A stretch of DNA of 64,000 nucleotides from CAVUFH01 sp963740835 (lineage in GTDB: Bacteria; Actinomycetota; Acidimicrobiia; IMCC26256; PALSA-610), in assembly GCA_963740835.1 (NCBI GenBank), contig CAVUFH010000007.1:744001-808000 (forward strand), written 5' to 3'. A program made the translations under genes and the position numbers. This document shows, in pieces, positions 9,181-17,999 of the stretch (positions are counted from its first letter, which is position 1; each line of letters opens with the position of its first letter). The notes below the pieces were generated by a model that had not been told where the DNA came from, did not search any database, and saw only the letters and a list, made by a program, of their open reading frames with translations.

Positions 9181-9816
9181 ATGGCGCGCGACTGGCGAAA
9201 ATGGCACGCCGAATACGACGATCCGCGCTCTCGACTGTCGCAGCGATTGCGCGTCGTGCAGGGCTACGTACGCGACGCGCTCGACTCGATGCCACCGGGT
9301 CCGATCCGCGCGATCAGTGCGTGCGCCGGCGAAGGACGCGATCTGCTCGGCGTTCTCGCCGACCACCCGCGGCGCGCCGACGTCACCGGCCGCCTGGTCG
9401 AGCTCGACCCCGTGCTCGCCGAAACCGCCGCCGCACACGCGCCACCCGGAATCGAGGTCGTGTGTGCCGATGCGTCGCAGGCGAGTGCGTACGCGAGCGC
9501 AGTGCCGGCCGACCTCGTGCTCGCGTGCGGAATCTTCGGCAACATCAGCGTCGACGACATCCACCACACGATCGACACGCTGCCCGAGCTCTGCGCCGCT
9601 CGCGCCACCGTCGTGTGGACCCGCCACCGGCGCCCGCCCGACGTGACGGTCGACATCCGCCGCTGGTTCACGATGGCCGGCTTCGAGGAAGTCGGTTTCG
9701 CCGGCGCCGACGACTTCCTGTTCGGTGTCGGCGCGCATCGGCTCACCGCCCCGCCAACCGCGTTCGTTCCCGACCGACGGCTGTTCACGTTCGTCGGCTA
9801 CGACACGCTCACGTGA
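9181..9816 (+). CDS. Class I SAM-dependent methyltransferase-like protein
   Basis: The 211-residue protein has a methyltransferase fold: motif I AISACAGEGRDLLGVL, motif II VELDPVLAE, a VVCADAS strand, and LVLACGIFGNIS as motif IV region. The unusual glycine-poor motif I (ACAGEGRD) is seen in small actinobacterial methyltransferases of unknown target. It starts MARDWRKWHAEYDDP. It is divergent from the dehydrogenase at 8112 with only 16 bp between the two starts, so the promoters must overlap or lie inside the opposite gene. Confidence 0.8.
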   Translation: MARDWRKWHAEYDDPRSRLSQRLRVVQGYVRDALDSMPPGPIRAISACAGEGRDLLGVLADHPRRADVTGRLVELDPVLAETAAAHAPPGIEVVCADASQASAYASAVPADLVLACGIFGNISVDDIHHTIDTLPELCAARATVVWTRHRRPPDVTVDIRRWFTMAGFEEVGFAGADDFLFGVGAHRLTAPPTAFVPDRRLFTFVGYDTLT

Positions 9817-9854
9817 CGGGTAGCGGGGTGGGCAGCGCGGGTACACCGAAGGGC

Positions 9855-10025
9855 ATGGACGAACGCGAGGAACGGCGTCCCGACACGGTGCCGACCGACC
9901 CCGAGGGCCCGGATCCACCGGGCATCCCGGATCCGATGCCGGGCGACCTGCAGCGCAAGCGGGACGACGACCAAACGACCAAAGGCGACAGCAACCCGAT
10001 GGAGGGCGACGCGCCCTCAGGTTGA
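9855..10025 (+). CDS. Small acidic proline-rich protein, hypothetical
   Basis: A 56-residue frame starts at ATG 9855 and is rich in Asp, Glu and Pro (PDTVPTDPEGPDPPGIPDP) with a DDDQTTKGD tail. It looks intrinsically disordered. It has the codon bias of real genes here and fills the gap between the methyltransferase and the convergent ABC gene. I do not recognise a family. Confidence 0.5.
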   Translation: MDEREERRPDTVPTDPEGPDPPGIPDPMPGDLQRKRDDDQTTKGDSNPMEGDAPSG

Positions 10026-10042
10026 GCGCAGGCCGACGGAAG

Positions 10043-11836
10043 TCAGGCGACGTCGGCGTGGTGCGCGGCCCACGCGCGGTACAGGGTCGCGTAGTGGCCG
10101 TCGCGACCGACAAGCTCGGCGTGGGTGCCGAGCTCGGACAGCCGGCCGTCATAGATCACCGCGATGCGATCGGCGCGCGCCGCCGTCGAGAGTCGGTGCG
10201 CGACGACCACGACCGTGCGCCCATGCATGAGCCGTTCGAGCGCAGCTTCGACTTGGTGCTCGGTACCGGGGTCGAGGTTCGACGTCGCTTCGTCGAGCAC
10301 GAGGATCGACGGATCGGCGAGCGCCGCGCGCGCGAGTGACACCAACTGGCGTTCGCCCGCCGACAGGCGAGAGCCGCGCTCTCGTACTTGGGTGTCGAGC
10401 CCTTCGGGAAACGCGTGGAAACGGTCGAGGAGGCCGAGCGCCTCGAGCGCGTCATCGACGTCGGCATCCGTTGCCTCGGGCCGGCCGATGCGGACGTTGT
10501 CGCGGAGGCTCCCGGCGAACAGGAAGCCCTCCTGCGGCACCACGACGACGCGGTCGCGCAACGAACGCAGCGTGGCGTCGCGCAGGTCGACACCGTCGGC
10601 CCGCACGTCGCCTTCGGTCGGGTCGTAGAAACGGGCGATCAGCTTGGCGAGCGTGGACTTCCCCGCGCCGGTCGGCCCGACGAGCGCCATGCGCTCACCC
10701 GCCGAGATCGTGAGCGAGAGATCGTGGAGCACCGGATCGTCGCCATAGGCGAACGTGACGTGTTCCACTGCGACCTCTCCGTCGGCCGGGAGATCGACCG
10801 CGCCGGGCCGTTCGGCGATCGACGGGCGGGTATCGAGCACGCCGAAGATCTTGTTGAGCGCGGCACCCGCGGACTGCACGGTGTTGTACAGCTGGCTGAG
10901 TTGCTGCACCGGCTCGAAGAGGTTGTTGAGGTAGAGCACGAACGCGGCGACGGTGCCGACCGTCACGACACCCTCGCTCGACAAGTAGCCGCCCCAACCG
11001 ATGATCACCGCGGTGCCGGCGATGCCCGCGTACTCGACGATCGGGAAGTACTTGGCCGAGATGCGGACGGTCTCGAGGTTGGCCTCGTACTGGTCCTCGT
11101 TGGTGCGGGAGAAGCGCTGGGTGAACGAGCCTTCACGCCCGAAGGCCTGCACGACGCGCACCCCTTCGAGGCTCTCCTGCAGCGTCGTGAGGTTGGTGGC
11201 GATCCGATCGCGCACGTCGAGATAGGCGACGTTCGAGACCCGGCGGAACCACCGGCTCGCGAAGTACACCGGCGGCACGATGATCAGCACGCCGAGCGCG
11301 AGTTGCCACGACATCAGCACGATGACGACGATCGCGCCCACGAACAGGAAGATGTTCTGGACGAACAGCACCAACCCTTGCGAGATGAGCTCTTGCATCG
11401 CGTCGATGTCGGAGGTCATGCGCGACACGACCTTGCCGGTGTTCTCCCGCTCGAAGAAATCGAGCGAAAGCGACATCAGGTGGTTGAACAGCCGCTTGCG
11501 CAGCTCGCGCAGAAACGACTCGCCGACGCGCGCGACCAACAAGATCGCCAGGCGACCCAGGAAGACTGCGGCAAACGCCATGAACAGGTAGAGCACGACG
11601 GCGGCGTTCAGGGCGGTCGCGTTGTGGTCCGAGAGCCCGTGGTCGATGCCGTACCGCACCAGCGCCGGACCCGCCAGCAGCGTGCCCACTTGCGCGATCA
11701 GCACCACCACGATGATGACGATCTGCCACCGATACGGTCGCAGCATCCGCATCAGCCGGCGCAGCACTCGTTCGGCGTCGTCGCGCGACAGCGTCTCGTC
11801 GGGAACCCCGTCGACCCAACGCCCCCCGCCTCTCAT
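10043..11836 (-). CDS. ABC exporter half-transporter with canonical Walker B (heterodimer subunit B)
   Basis: The 597-residue protein has six predicted membrane helices (about residues 35-320) and a nucleotide-binding domain. Motifs: Walker A GPTGAGKST, Q loop VVVPQEGFLF, signature RLSAGERQ, Walker B ILVLDEAT with catalytic Glu, H loop AHRLST. The signature is LSAGE rather than LSGGQ. ATG 11836 overlaps the stop of the upstream exporter gene by four bases, so the two are translationally coupled and likely form a heterodimer. Substrates of such exporters include lipids, peptides and drugs; none can be chosen here. Confidence 0.93.
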   Translation of the reverse strand: MRGGGRWVDGVPDETLSRDDAERVLRRLMRMLRPYRWQIVIIVVVLIAQVGTLLAGPALVRYGIDHGLSDHNATALNAAVVLYLFMAFAAVFLGRLAILLVARVGESFLRELRKRLFNHLMSLSLDFFERENTGKVVSRMTSDIDAMQELISQGLVLFVQNIFLFVGAIVVIVLMSWQLALGVLIIVPPVYFASRWFRRVSNVAYLDVRDRIATNLTTLQESLEGVRVVQAFGREGSFTQRFSRTNEDQYEANLETVRISAKYFPIVEYAGIAGTAVIIGWGGYLSSEGVVTVGTVAAFVLYLNNLFEPVQQLSQLYNTVQSAGAALNKIFGVLDTRPSIAERPGAVDLPADGEVAVEHVTFAYGDDPVLHDLSLTISAGERMALVGPTGAGKSTLAKLIARFYDPTEGDVRADGVDLRDATLRSLRDRVVVVPQEGFLFAGSLRDNVRIGRPEATDADVDDALEALGLLDRFHAFPEGLDTQVRERGSRLSAGERQLVSLARAALADPSILVLDEATSNLDPGTEHQVEAALERLMHGRTVVVVAHRLSTAARADRIAVIYDGRLSELGTHAELVGRDGHYATLYRAWAAHHADVA

Positions 11837-13662
11837 GATCCCCCGCCACCGATGACACCGGCCGACGCGTCTGCGTCCTCGTGTTTGGACACCTGCTCGG
11901 CTTCCGCACGCGCGAGGACCTCGCGGTAGCGCGCGTTCGTCGCGAGCAACTCGTCGTGGGTGCCGTCGGCGATGACGCGACCGTCCGCGAGCAGTACGAC
12001 CCGATCGGCGAGCGCGATCGTCGCCGGGCGGTGGGCGATGATGATCGTCGTGCGGCCCTGCATCACCTCACGCAAGGCGCTGCGGATCTCGTGTTCCTTG
12101 CTCGGGTCCACCGACGAGGTCGCGTCGTCGAGGATCAACACTCGCGGATCGGCGAGGACGGCGCGCGCGATCGCGATGCGCTGACGTTGGCCACCCGAGA
12201 GCGAGTAGCCGTGCTCGCCGACGATCGTGTCGTAGCCATCGGGAAGGTTGCGCACGAACTCGTCGGCGCCCGCGAGGCGGGCCGCGCGCACGACCTGCTC
12301 GTTGGTCGCGGTGGGGTCCGCGAACGCGATGTTGCTGCGCACGGAATCCGAGAAGAGGAAGGTGTCCTCGAACACGATCCCGACCGCGCGGCGCACCTCG
12401 GCCAGGCGGGTCTCCCGCACGTCGGCACCGTCGATGCGAACCGTGCCGGCGGTCACGTCGTAGAAGCGGGGGATGAGCCGGGCGACGGTCGTCTTGCCCG
12501 ACGCAGTGGCTCCCACCAGGGCAATTGCCTGTCCGCCGCGGATGTCGAGGTCGAGGCCGTCGAGCACCGGGCGCACCCGGCCGTACCCGAACGTGACCCG
12601 CTCGAACTGGACCCGGCCCGGCCCTTCGGGCAGCGACCCGGCGCCGTGCCGGTCCTCGATCTCGGGGTCGGTGGCGAGGACGGTGTTGATCCGGCCCGCC
12701 GAGGCCGCGGCCCGCGACAGCTGGCCGAGCAGCATGCCGACCATCCGGAGCGGCCAGATGAGCATCAGGACGTAGAAGTTCGCCTCGACGATCGTGCCGA
12801 CCGAGAGGTTGCCGGCGAGCACCTGATGCCCGCCGTACCAGAGGATGCCGACGAGCCCGATCGTGGGGAGGAGATCGATGAGCGGCAGGAAGTTCGCGCG
12901 CAGGCGGGCTTGGTCGATCGAACGGTCGAACACGTCGTCAGCCTCACGTGCGAGGCGCTGCTCCTGCAGACGTTCCGCGCCGAAGCCCTTCACGACCCGC
13001 ACACCCGAGACGCTTTCCTCGACGACACCCGACAAGTCGGCGAGCTCCTGCTGCAAGGAGAGTCCGACCGGATACATGCGACGCGTGAAACGGGCCGCGG
13101 CGATATTCAAGAAGGGAAGCGCCGCGAGCGCGAAGAACGCGAGAAGTGGACTCGTCAACACGAGCACGACGACGACGGCGATCATCGTCAGCAGACTCGC
13201 GATGGTGAGCGGGATCAACAACACGACTTGTTGGATCTGTTGGATGTCGGTATTCGCGTTCGCCATCAACTGGCCGGTCTGCGCGTGGTCGTGGAACGCG
13301 AAGTGCAGGCGCTGCAGGTGCGCGACGAGTCGCATGCGCAGATCCGTTTCGACGCGGTACGCGAGTCGGAACGCGGAATAGCGGCGCAAGCCTGTGCAGA
13401 TCGCTTGCACGACACCGACCGCGAGGATGATCGCGGTCCACTCCAGCGCGACGGGGAAGTTGCCGGGAACGATGCCTTCGTCGATCGCCTGCCCCGTGAG
13501 CGCCGGGATCGCCACGCGCGCGGCCGTCCACACCAGACCGGCCAGAATGCCCATCCACACCCATAGGTGATGGGGTCGAACGGCGGCGCGCATGAGGCGC
13601 CATCCCGCCCGTCGATTCTCGCGTTCGTCCTGCACAACGCCCCCGGAAGTCCAATTCGGCAC
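11833..13662 (-). CDS. ABC exporter half-transporter with degenerate Walker B (heterodimer subunit A)
   Basis: The 609-residue protein has an N-terminal six-helix domain and a nucleotide-binding domain with Walker A GATASGKTT, Q loop VFEDTFLF, signature YSLSGGQRQR, Walker B VLILDDAT and H loop AHRPAT. The catalytic Glu after Walker B is Asp, and the switch loop is altered (HRPAT). In heterodimeric exporters such as TM287/288 or BmrCD this substitution marks the degenerate ATP site, completed by the partner's imperfect signature; that is exactly what the coupled gene supplies. Start GTG 13662 precedes PNWTSGG. A four-base overlap joins it to the next gene. Confidence 0.93.
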   Translation of the reverse strand: MPNWTSGGVVQDERENRRAGWRLMRAAVRPHHLWVWMGILAGLVWTAARVAIPALTGQAIDEGIVPGNFPVALEWTAIILAVGVVQAICTGLRRYSAFRLAYRVETDLRMRLVAHLQRLHFAFHDHAQTGQLMANANTDIQQIQQVVLLIPLTIASLLTMIAVVVVLVLTSPLLAFFALAALPFLNIAAARFTRRMYPVGLSLQQELADLSGVVEESVSGVRVVKGFGAERLQEQRLAREADDVFDRSIDQARLRANFLPLIDLLPTIGLVGILWYGGHQVLAGNLSVGTIVEANFYVLMLIWPLRMVGMLLGQLSRAAASAGRINTVLATDPEIEDRHGAGSLPEGPGRVQFERVTFGYGRVRPVLDGLDLDIRGGQAIALVGATASGKTTVARLIPRFYDVTAGTVRIDGADVRETRLAEVRRAVGIVFEDTFLFSDSVRSNIAFADPTATNEQVVRAARLAGADEFVRNLPDGYDTIVGEHGYSLSGGQRQRIAIARAVLADPRVLILDDATSSVDPSKEHEIRSALREVMQGRTTIIIAHRPATIALADRVVLLADGRVIADGTHDELLATNARYREVLARAEAEQVSKHEDADASAGVIGGGGS

Positions 13663-13717
13663 GCTACCAGCGCCGACCTGACGCTCGTGTCAGGTTTGTT
13701 CCGGGGATGCGCCGGGG

Positions 13718-13723
13718 TACCTT
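13718..13723 (+). promoter_or_regulatory. -10 element (TACCTT) of the Rpf-like gene
   Basis: TACCTT ends seven bases before ATG 13731; no Shine-Dalgarno is present, consistent with leaderless transcription. Confidence 0.5.
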
Positions 13724-13730
13724 CCCCGCC

Positions 13731-14273
13731 ATGCCCAGCCCTGCCCCGCCTTCTTCGTCCGCGCCCGTTCGCGCCGCCGGCCTCGTGCTGACGCTCTGCG
13801 CGACCGTGGCCGGCGCAGCCGGCGCGGCAACGCTTTCACCGGCGTCGTCCGCTCCCGAACACGAAACGCGTCCCGTCGCGGCAACGACCACCGTCGTGCA
13901 GGACGACCCGCAACACGAAGAGCTCGACGCCCGGGCCGCGGCCGCGCGCGAACGCATCGCGCGCGACGAAACCGCCGCCGCCAACGCCGCACGTACGCAG
14001 CAAGCCGCGGTCGAAGCGGCGCGCCATGCCAAACGCGTCGCGATGTGGGACGAGCTCGCGGAATGTGAGACGGGTGGCAACTGGCACAACGGTGGTGACT
14101 TCGGTGGCGGCCTCGGCATCTATGTCGGCACGTGGCGCGCGTACGGCGGCCGCCAGTTCGCGGCCCGTCCGCAGTGGGCGTCGAAGGACCAACAGATCGT
14201 CATCGCCGAGCGCATCGCAACCGACGGCTATGGCGGCTGGGGTTGCGCGCACACGCTCGGCTGGGTGAACTAG
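13731..14273 (+). CDS. Secreted Rpf-like (transglycosylase-family) protein
   Basis: The 180-residue protein has a signal peptide or anchor (PVRAAGLVLTLCATVAG), a coiled-coil-like Ala/Arg/Glu-rich stretch near residues 60-105 and a C-terminal resuscitation-promoting-factor core. The core reads WDELAECETGGNWHNGG, then GGLGIYVGTWRAYGG and ends in GYGGWGCAHTLGW. The catalytic Glu in CETGGNW and the two cysteines that close the fold are present. Rpf proteins cleave peptidoglycan glycan strands and promote regrowth from dormancy. ATG 13731 is chosen over 13707 because of the -10 spacing. Its last four bases overlap the end of the convergent small gene at 14270. Confidence 0.88.
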   Translation: MPSPAPPSSSAPVRAAGLVLTLCATVAGAAGAATLSPASSAPEHETRPVAATTTVVQDDPQHEELDARAAAARERIARDETAAANAARTQQAAVEAARHAKRVAMWDELAECETGGNWHNGGDFGGGLGIYVGTWRAYGGRQFAARPQWASKDQQIVIAERIATDGYGGWGCAHTLGWVN

Positions 14274-14518
14274 CCCGAGCCCGTGGCGAACAGTTCGTCG
14301 ATCATCTCGGCGAGCGCGTCATCCGTCGGCGCACCCACGTAAACCGCGACGCGTGTCGTTGTCCCGGCGTCGGCGCGCACGGCCGCCGCGAGGACACCGA
14401 GCGCACCTGCATCTCGGCCGGTCAACACGATCGCGGCGTGCGTTCGCGCGGCAGTGAACGCGCGTGCCCGTCCGTCGTGTGCATCCGCGCCGGCAACGAC
14501 GACGACGTCGCCGTTCAT
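14270..14518 (-). CDS. Small Rossmann-like hypothetical protein
   Basis: An 82-residue protein starts at ATG 14518, seven bases after the stop of the FtsH-like gene, so it is in the same operon. It reads MNGDVVVVAGADAHDGRARA, then HAAIVLTGRDAGALGVL and RVAVYVGAPTDDALAEMIDEL. This resembles the first beta-alpha-beta units of an SDR fold but is too short for a complete enzyme. It may be a truncated SDR or an independent small regulator; I cannot assign a function. Confidence 0.65.
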   Translation of the reverse strand: MNGDVVVVAGADAHDGRARAFTAARTHAAIVLTGRDAGALGVLAAAVRADAGTTTRVAVYVGAPTDDALAEMIDELFATGSG

Positions 14519-14525
14519 CGTGCAG

Positions 14526-16517
14526 CTACGCGTTCGGTCGTTCGAGTGCGGCGCGTTGTTCGGATTCGAGCAAGATGTCGGTGATCTCGTCACCGACGAG
14601 CTCGTCACGGTCCAACAACGCGTCGCGCAGCGCCGCGACGAGGTGACGGTTCTCGTCGAGCAGCTTGCGCACGTCGTCCTTCTGCTGCACGAGCATCGTT
14701 TCGACGGCTTTGCGACTCTCGTCGTTACCGAGCACCTTTCCGACGATGCCTTGCGCGATCGGTCCGGCTTCGATCGCGTCGTACGACACGAGCGTGCCCG
14801 CCATACCGAGCGAGCCGACCATCATCGCGGCGACGCGCGTCGCTTGCGCGAGGTCGCTCGCGGGTCCGGTACCGGCCTCACCGAAGAAGAGCTCCTCGGC
14901 GGTCATGCCACCGAACGCGATCTTGATCGCGCCGATGAGCTCCGTGCGCGTCTTCGTCCAGCGCTCCTCCTTGTCGGAGTGCGCGAGCAGACCGAGCGCG
15001 TCGCGTCGCTTGATGATCGACAGCACTTCGAGCTTGCGGTCGAAGCCGACCTTGTGCGCGACCACCGCGTGGCCGGCCTCGTGCGTCGCGATACGGACCT
15101 TCTCCTCTTCCGAGTACTCGACCGGCTGCTTGAGCCCGATCTCCTCGGTGAGCTTCGCTTGCTGGATGTCGTTCCAGTCCATGGCGTCGCGACCCTCACG
15201 CAGCGACCAGACGAGCGCCTCATCGAAGAGGTGCTCGATCATCACCGGCGAGTAGCTGATCGTCATGGCCGCGAGCTGGTCCCGGCGCTCCTCTTTGTCG
15301 AGCTCCGGGATGTGGGCCTTCTTGTCCAGGTAGTAGTCGATGATCTCCCGCCGGCCCGACCGACTGGGCAGGTCGAAGTGGATCGAGCGATCGAACCGGC
15401 CCGGCCGCAGGAGGGCGGGGTCGAGGTCGTCGGCTCGGTTGGTGGCTCCGATCAGGAGGATGTTCGATGCTGCGGGCAGCGGCTTCTGGAGCTGATGGTT
15501 GACGGGGAGCCAACGATTCGCCCAATCGACGACGCCGCCGCGCATGCGCTGCCCGAACGTCGGCAGATCGAAGGATTGCAGCTGGATCAGCAGCTCGTTG
15601 ACGACGCCGGACACACCTTCGGTGACGCCGCTGGGCGACACCTCCATCGCCGCGGCACCCTCGAAGCCCGACGGCAAGGGGCTGAACTTGCGCATGCCGC
15701 TGCGCGCGCCGGCGATCGCGTCGATCTCTTCGATGAAACCGATCGCGCCGCCCTCCTCCCGCGCGGCCTTGCGCAGCGCCTTGAAGTAGTTGCGGATCTT
15801 GCGGCCGGTCTGGCCGTAGTACATCGATTGGAACGCGGTGGACGAGACGAAGAGGTACGGCACGCCAGCTTCCTTCGCCATCGCCTTCGCCATGTACGTC
15901 TTGCCGGTACCGGGCGGACCTTCGAACAGGATCGCCTTGCGCGGGTTCCCACCCATGGATTCGCGGAACGTCTGGTACGCGAGGAACAGGTTCAGCGTCT
16001 TGACGACTTCTTCCTTCACGGGGCCGAGGCCGACGACATCATCGAACGCGACATCGATCTCACTCGCCGCGTAACGCACGTGCGGCGAACGACCCGCGCC
16101 GAGCAGCGGGACGAGCAGCACGACACCGATGAGCACGATCGCGATGATCGGCACCAGCATCTGCACGTCGGCTTCGCTGAGGTGTGGCCACGAGAACACG
16201 GCCGGGTTGCCGGAGAGGATGCGCCAGTAGAGGTACGCGAACACCGGGAGGATCCACGCGAGCAACTTCCACAGGCGGCGCTGCCGGGTGCGCTCGCGCA
16301 GGCGGGGAACATCGATGCCGGCGCCGCGCAGCACCGACTCGTGTCCGATGGCCCCGAGGTCGAGCGCCGGCGCGGCCGGCTGGACGGTTGTGGCGCTCGC
16401 CACGGCTCCCGAGCCGGGCTCGGGGCCGCTTCCGCTGCGTCGTCCTCGTCCCACTGCGCCGCCTTCGTCCCGACCCGCCCGACCATCCGTGAACGCGGAG
16501 CGTAGCGGAGCACTCAC
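14526..16517 (-). CDS. Divergent FtsH-like AAA+ zinc metalloprotease
   Basis: The 663-residue membrane protein has a Pro/Gly-rich N-terminus, two membrane helices (about residues 85-105 and 117-140), a AAA+ domain and an M41 peptidase domain. Seen motifs: Walker A GPPGTGKT, Walker B region IGFIEEIDAI, second region of homology GATNRADDLDPALLRPGRFD, zinc motif HEAGH, and downstream FGEAGTGPASDL carrying the third zinc ligand Asp. FtsH degrades membrane and soluble regulatory proteins with ATP. The Walker B aspartate usual in FIDEIDA is Glu here, and an insert of about 70 residues lies between Walker B and SRH. It is therefore a paralogue-like variant rather than a standard housekeeping FtsH. 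GTG 16517 is the start. Confidence 0.88.
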   Translation of the reverse strand: MSAPLRSAFTDGRAGRDEGGAVGRGRRSGSGPEPGSGAVASATTVQPAAPALDLGAIGHESVLRGAGIDVPRLRERTRQRRLWKLLAWILPVFAYLYWRILSGNPAVFSWPHLSEADVQMLVPIIAIVLIGVVLLVPLLGAGRSPHVRYAASEIDVAFDDVVGLGPVKEEVVKTLNLFLAYQTFRESMGGNPRKAILFEGPPGTGKTYMAKAMAKEAGVPYLFVSSTAFQSMYYGQTGRKIRNYFKALRKAAREEGGAIGFIEEIDAIAGARSGMRKFSPLPSGFEGAAAMEVSPSGVTEGVSGVVNELLIQLQSFDLPTFGQRMRGGVVDWANRWLPVNHQLQKPLPAASNILLIGATNRADDLDPALLRPGRFDRSIHFDLPSRSGRREIIDYYLDKKAHIPELDKEERRDQLAAMTISYSPVMIEHLFDEALVWSLREGRDAMDWNDIQQAKLTEEIGLKQPVEYSEEEKVRIATHEAGHAVVAHKVGFDRKLEVLSIIKRRDALGLLAHSDKEERWTKTRTELIGAIKIAFGGMTAEELFFGEAGTGPASDLAQATRVAAMMVGSLGMAGTLVSYDAIEAGPIAQGIVGKVLGNDESRKAVETMLVQQKDDVRKLLDENRHLVAALRDALLDRDELVGDEITDILLESEQRAALERPNA

Positions 16518-16575
16518 CCGTAAGGAAAGAGCCCTTCTGGTTCCGGTGACGGGCCGTGGGGCGGAAGTCAGCCGT

Positions 16576-16581
16576 TAGGGT
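16576..16581 (+). promoter_or_regulatory. -10 element (TAGGGT) of the DUF4395 gene
   Basis: TAGGGT ends exactly six bases before GTG 16588, placing the predicted transcription start on the start codon. Confidence 0.55.
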
Positions 16582-16587
16582 CCGGCC

Positions 16588-17004
16588 GTGCAGGAGGGTC
16601 CGGAGCTCGACGAACGCGAACTGCGCGCCGCGCAGGGCGCGATCGCGGTGCTCCTGCTGGGCGCGTTCGTGTTCCGCGTCCCCGCCGTCGTCGTCGGCAT
16701 CGCGGTGATCGTCGCGATCGGCGCCGCGTTCGGGCCCGACGTGAACGCGTTCAACGCCACGTACCGCGCCGTCATCGGGCCGAGACTCGCCGGCGCCCGG
16801 GATGTGGTGACCCGCAGTTCGGCGCGCGCGCTCGACGCGCTCGACGCGGCCCTGCTCGTCATCGCCAGTGCCGCGTTCGCCGTCGGCATCGACTCGATCG
16901 GCTGGGCGTTCGCGTTGCTCGCGGCCGCGGTCGCGACCGTCGAAGCGACGACCGGCTTCAACGCCGCGACCGCGCTGGCCGAGCGCCTGCGGCGTGACGG
17001 TTAG
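16588..17004 (+). CDS. DUF4395-like integral membrane protein
   Basis: The 138-residue protein begins at GTG 16588 and has about four hydrophobic helices. The segment FNATYRAVIGPRLAGARDV followed by a long helix is the DUF4395 pattern. These proteins often lie beside MauE/DoxX and thioredoxin genes, and the next (convergent) gene is indeed MauE-like. A role in membrane redox chemistry is inferred only from that association. Confidence 0.7.
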   Translation: MQEGPELDERELRAAQGAIAVLLLGAFVFRVPAVVVGIAVIVAIGAAFGPDVNAFNATYRAVIGPRLAGARDVVTRSSARALDALDAALLVIASAAFAVGIDSIGWAFALLAAAVATVEATTGFNAATALAERLRRDG

Positions 17005-17012
17005 CACAACGG

Positions 17013-17483
17013 TTAGCGCGCGGCACGCACGACAATCAAGGTGACCGCGCCGAACACCCCGGTCCATCCGAGTGTCGCGGCCGCGGACGCGCCGCTCGGG
17101 TTCCCCGTTGCGATGACGGCGAGCGCCAGGAGGACACCGTTGCGCAGCACCGCGCGCGGCCCGGCCGGCGACGCCGTCGCACCGCCGCCGAAGCACGGGC
17201 AGGGAACGTGCTGCGCCTGCGCGCGCACGAGCACGACCGTGAACGCGAGGAGCATGATCACGGCCGCGACCGCGGGCAACCCGCTGCCGCGAACCGCGAC
17301 GAGCGCGACCGCGATCGCGAGCTCGACCACCGGTACACCCACCGCGGCAATGGTTCCCGCCCGGGCCCCCAGCAGCGTGTCCATCTGCGCGACTACGTGG
17401 TCGCGATCACGCAGCTTGGCCAGCGCGGCACCCGCGAGCGCGAGCGCGAGGACGACGCGAGCCGCTAGCGCGACCGCGCTCAC
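17013..17483 (-). CDS. MauE/DoxX-family redox-associated membrane protein
   Basis: The 156-residue protein has four predicted membrane helices and a CPCFGGG motif (two cysteines) in the loop after helix three. MauE proteins take part in disulfide formation during methylamine dehydrogenase maturation; homologues outside mau clusters carry electrons or disulfides for other exported proteins. It lies three bases after the flavin reductase gene in the same operon. No methylamine dehydrogenase gene is present, so a Mau role is unlikely. Confidence 0.85.
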   Translation of the reverse strand: MSAVALAARVVLALALAGAALAKLRDRDHVVAQMDTLLGARAGTIAAVGVPVVELAIAVALVAVRGSGLPAVAAVIMLLAFTVVLVRAQAQHVPCPCFGGGATASPAGPRAVLRNGVLLALAVIATGNPSGASAAATLGWTGVFGAVTLIVVRAAR

Positions 17484-17486
17484 GGT

Positions 17487-17999
17487 TCAGCTCTCGTACC
17501 GGCCGTACCCGCCGCGGTAGAAGAGCAGCGGCCTGCCCTCGGACTGGTAGCCGAGCTCGAGCACGCGACCGACGACGATCACATGGTCGCCGGCGTCGTA
17601 CTCGGCTTCGGTCTCGCAGTCGACGAACGCGAGCGTGTGATCGAGGATCGGCGCGCCGCTCAGCCCGGGCCGGAACGTCATGTGCGCGAACCGGTCGGCG
17701 TCCTTCTGCGCGAACAGCCGACACACCTCTTCGTCGTCCTCGCCGAGGATGTTGGCGGCCCACTTGCCGCCGGCCTGGATGCGGGGCCACGTCGTCGACG
17801 ACTTCGCGGCACAGAACAGCACAAGCGGCGGCTCGAGCGAGACGGAGGTGAACGAGTTGCAGGCCATGCCTACTGGGAGTGCCGGACCGTCGCCCTGGGT
17901 GTCCATCGCGGTGACGATCGTGAGGCCGGTCGCGAAATGGCCGAGCACCGTCCGCATGGTCGCGGCGTCGGGGTTGAGCGTGTGGAGCTGCGCGGTCAT
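17487..17999 (-). CDS. Flavin reductase family protein
   Basis: The 170-residue protein has the flavin-reductase split-barrel: FATGLTIVTA, GMACNSFTSVSLEPPLVLFC, the phosphate-binding region STTWPRIQ, then FAVN-like WAANIL and the C-terminal PLLFYRGGYGRY. Such proteins reduce FMN or FAD with NAD(P)H for a two-component monooxygenase. ATG 17999 overlaps the stop of the MBL gene by four bases, so the two are coupled. No monooxygenase partner is visible in the window near this gene. Confidence 0.9.
   Translation of the reverse strand: MTAQLHTLNPDAATMRTVLGHFATGLTIVTAMDTQGDGPALPVGMACNSFTSVSLEPPLVLFCAAKSSTTWPRIQAGGKWAANILGEDDEEVCRLFAQKDADRFAHMTFRPGLSGAPILDHTLAFVDCETEAEYDAGDHVIVVGRVLELGYQSEGRPLLFYRGGYGRYES

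Noticed and set aside
8004..10025. 673-residue plus-strand frame across 8004-10025
   Set aside because: It is antisense to the DapB-like gene and out of frame with the methyltransferase; only its last 57 codons, starting at ATG 9855, look like an independent small gene.
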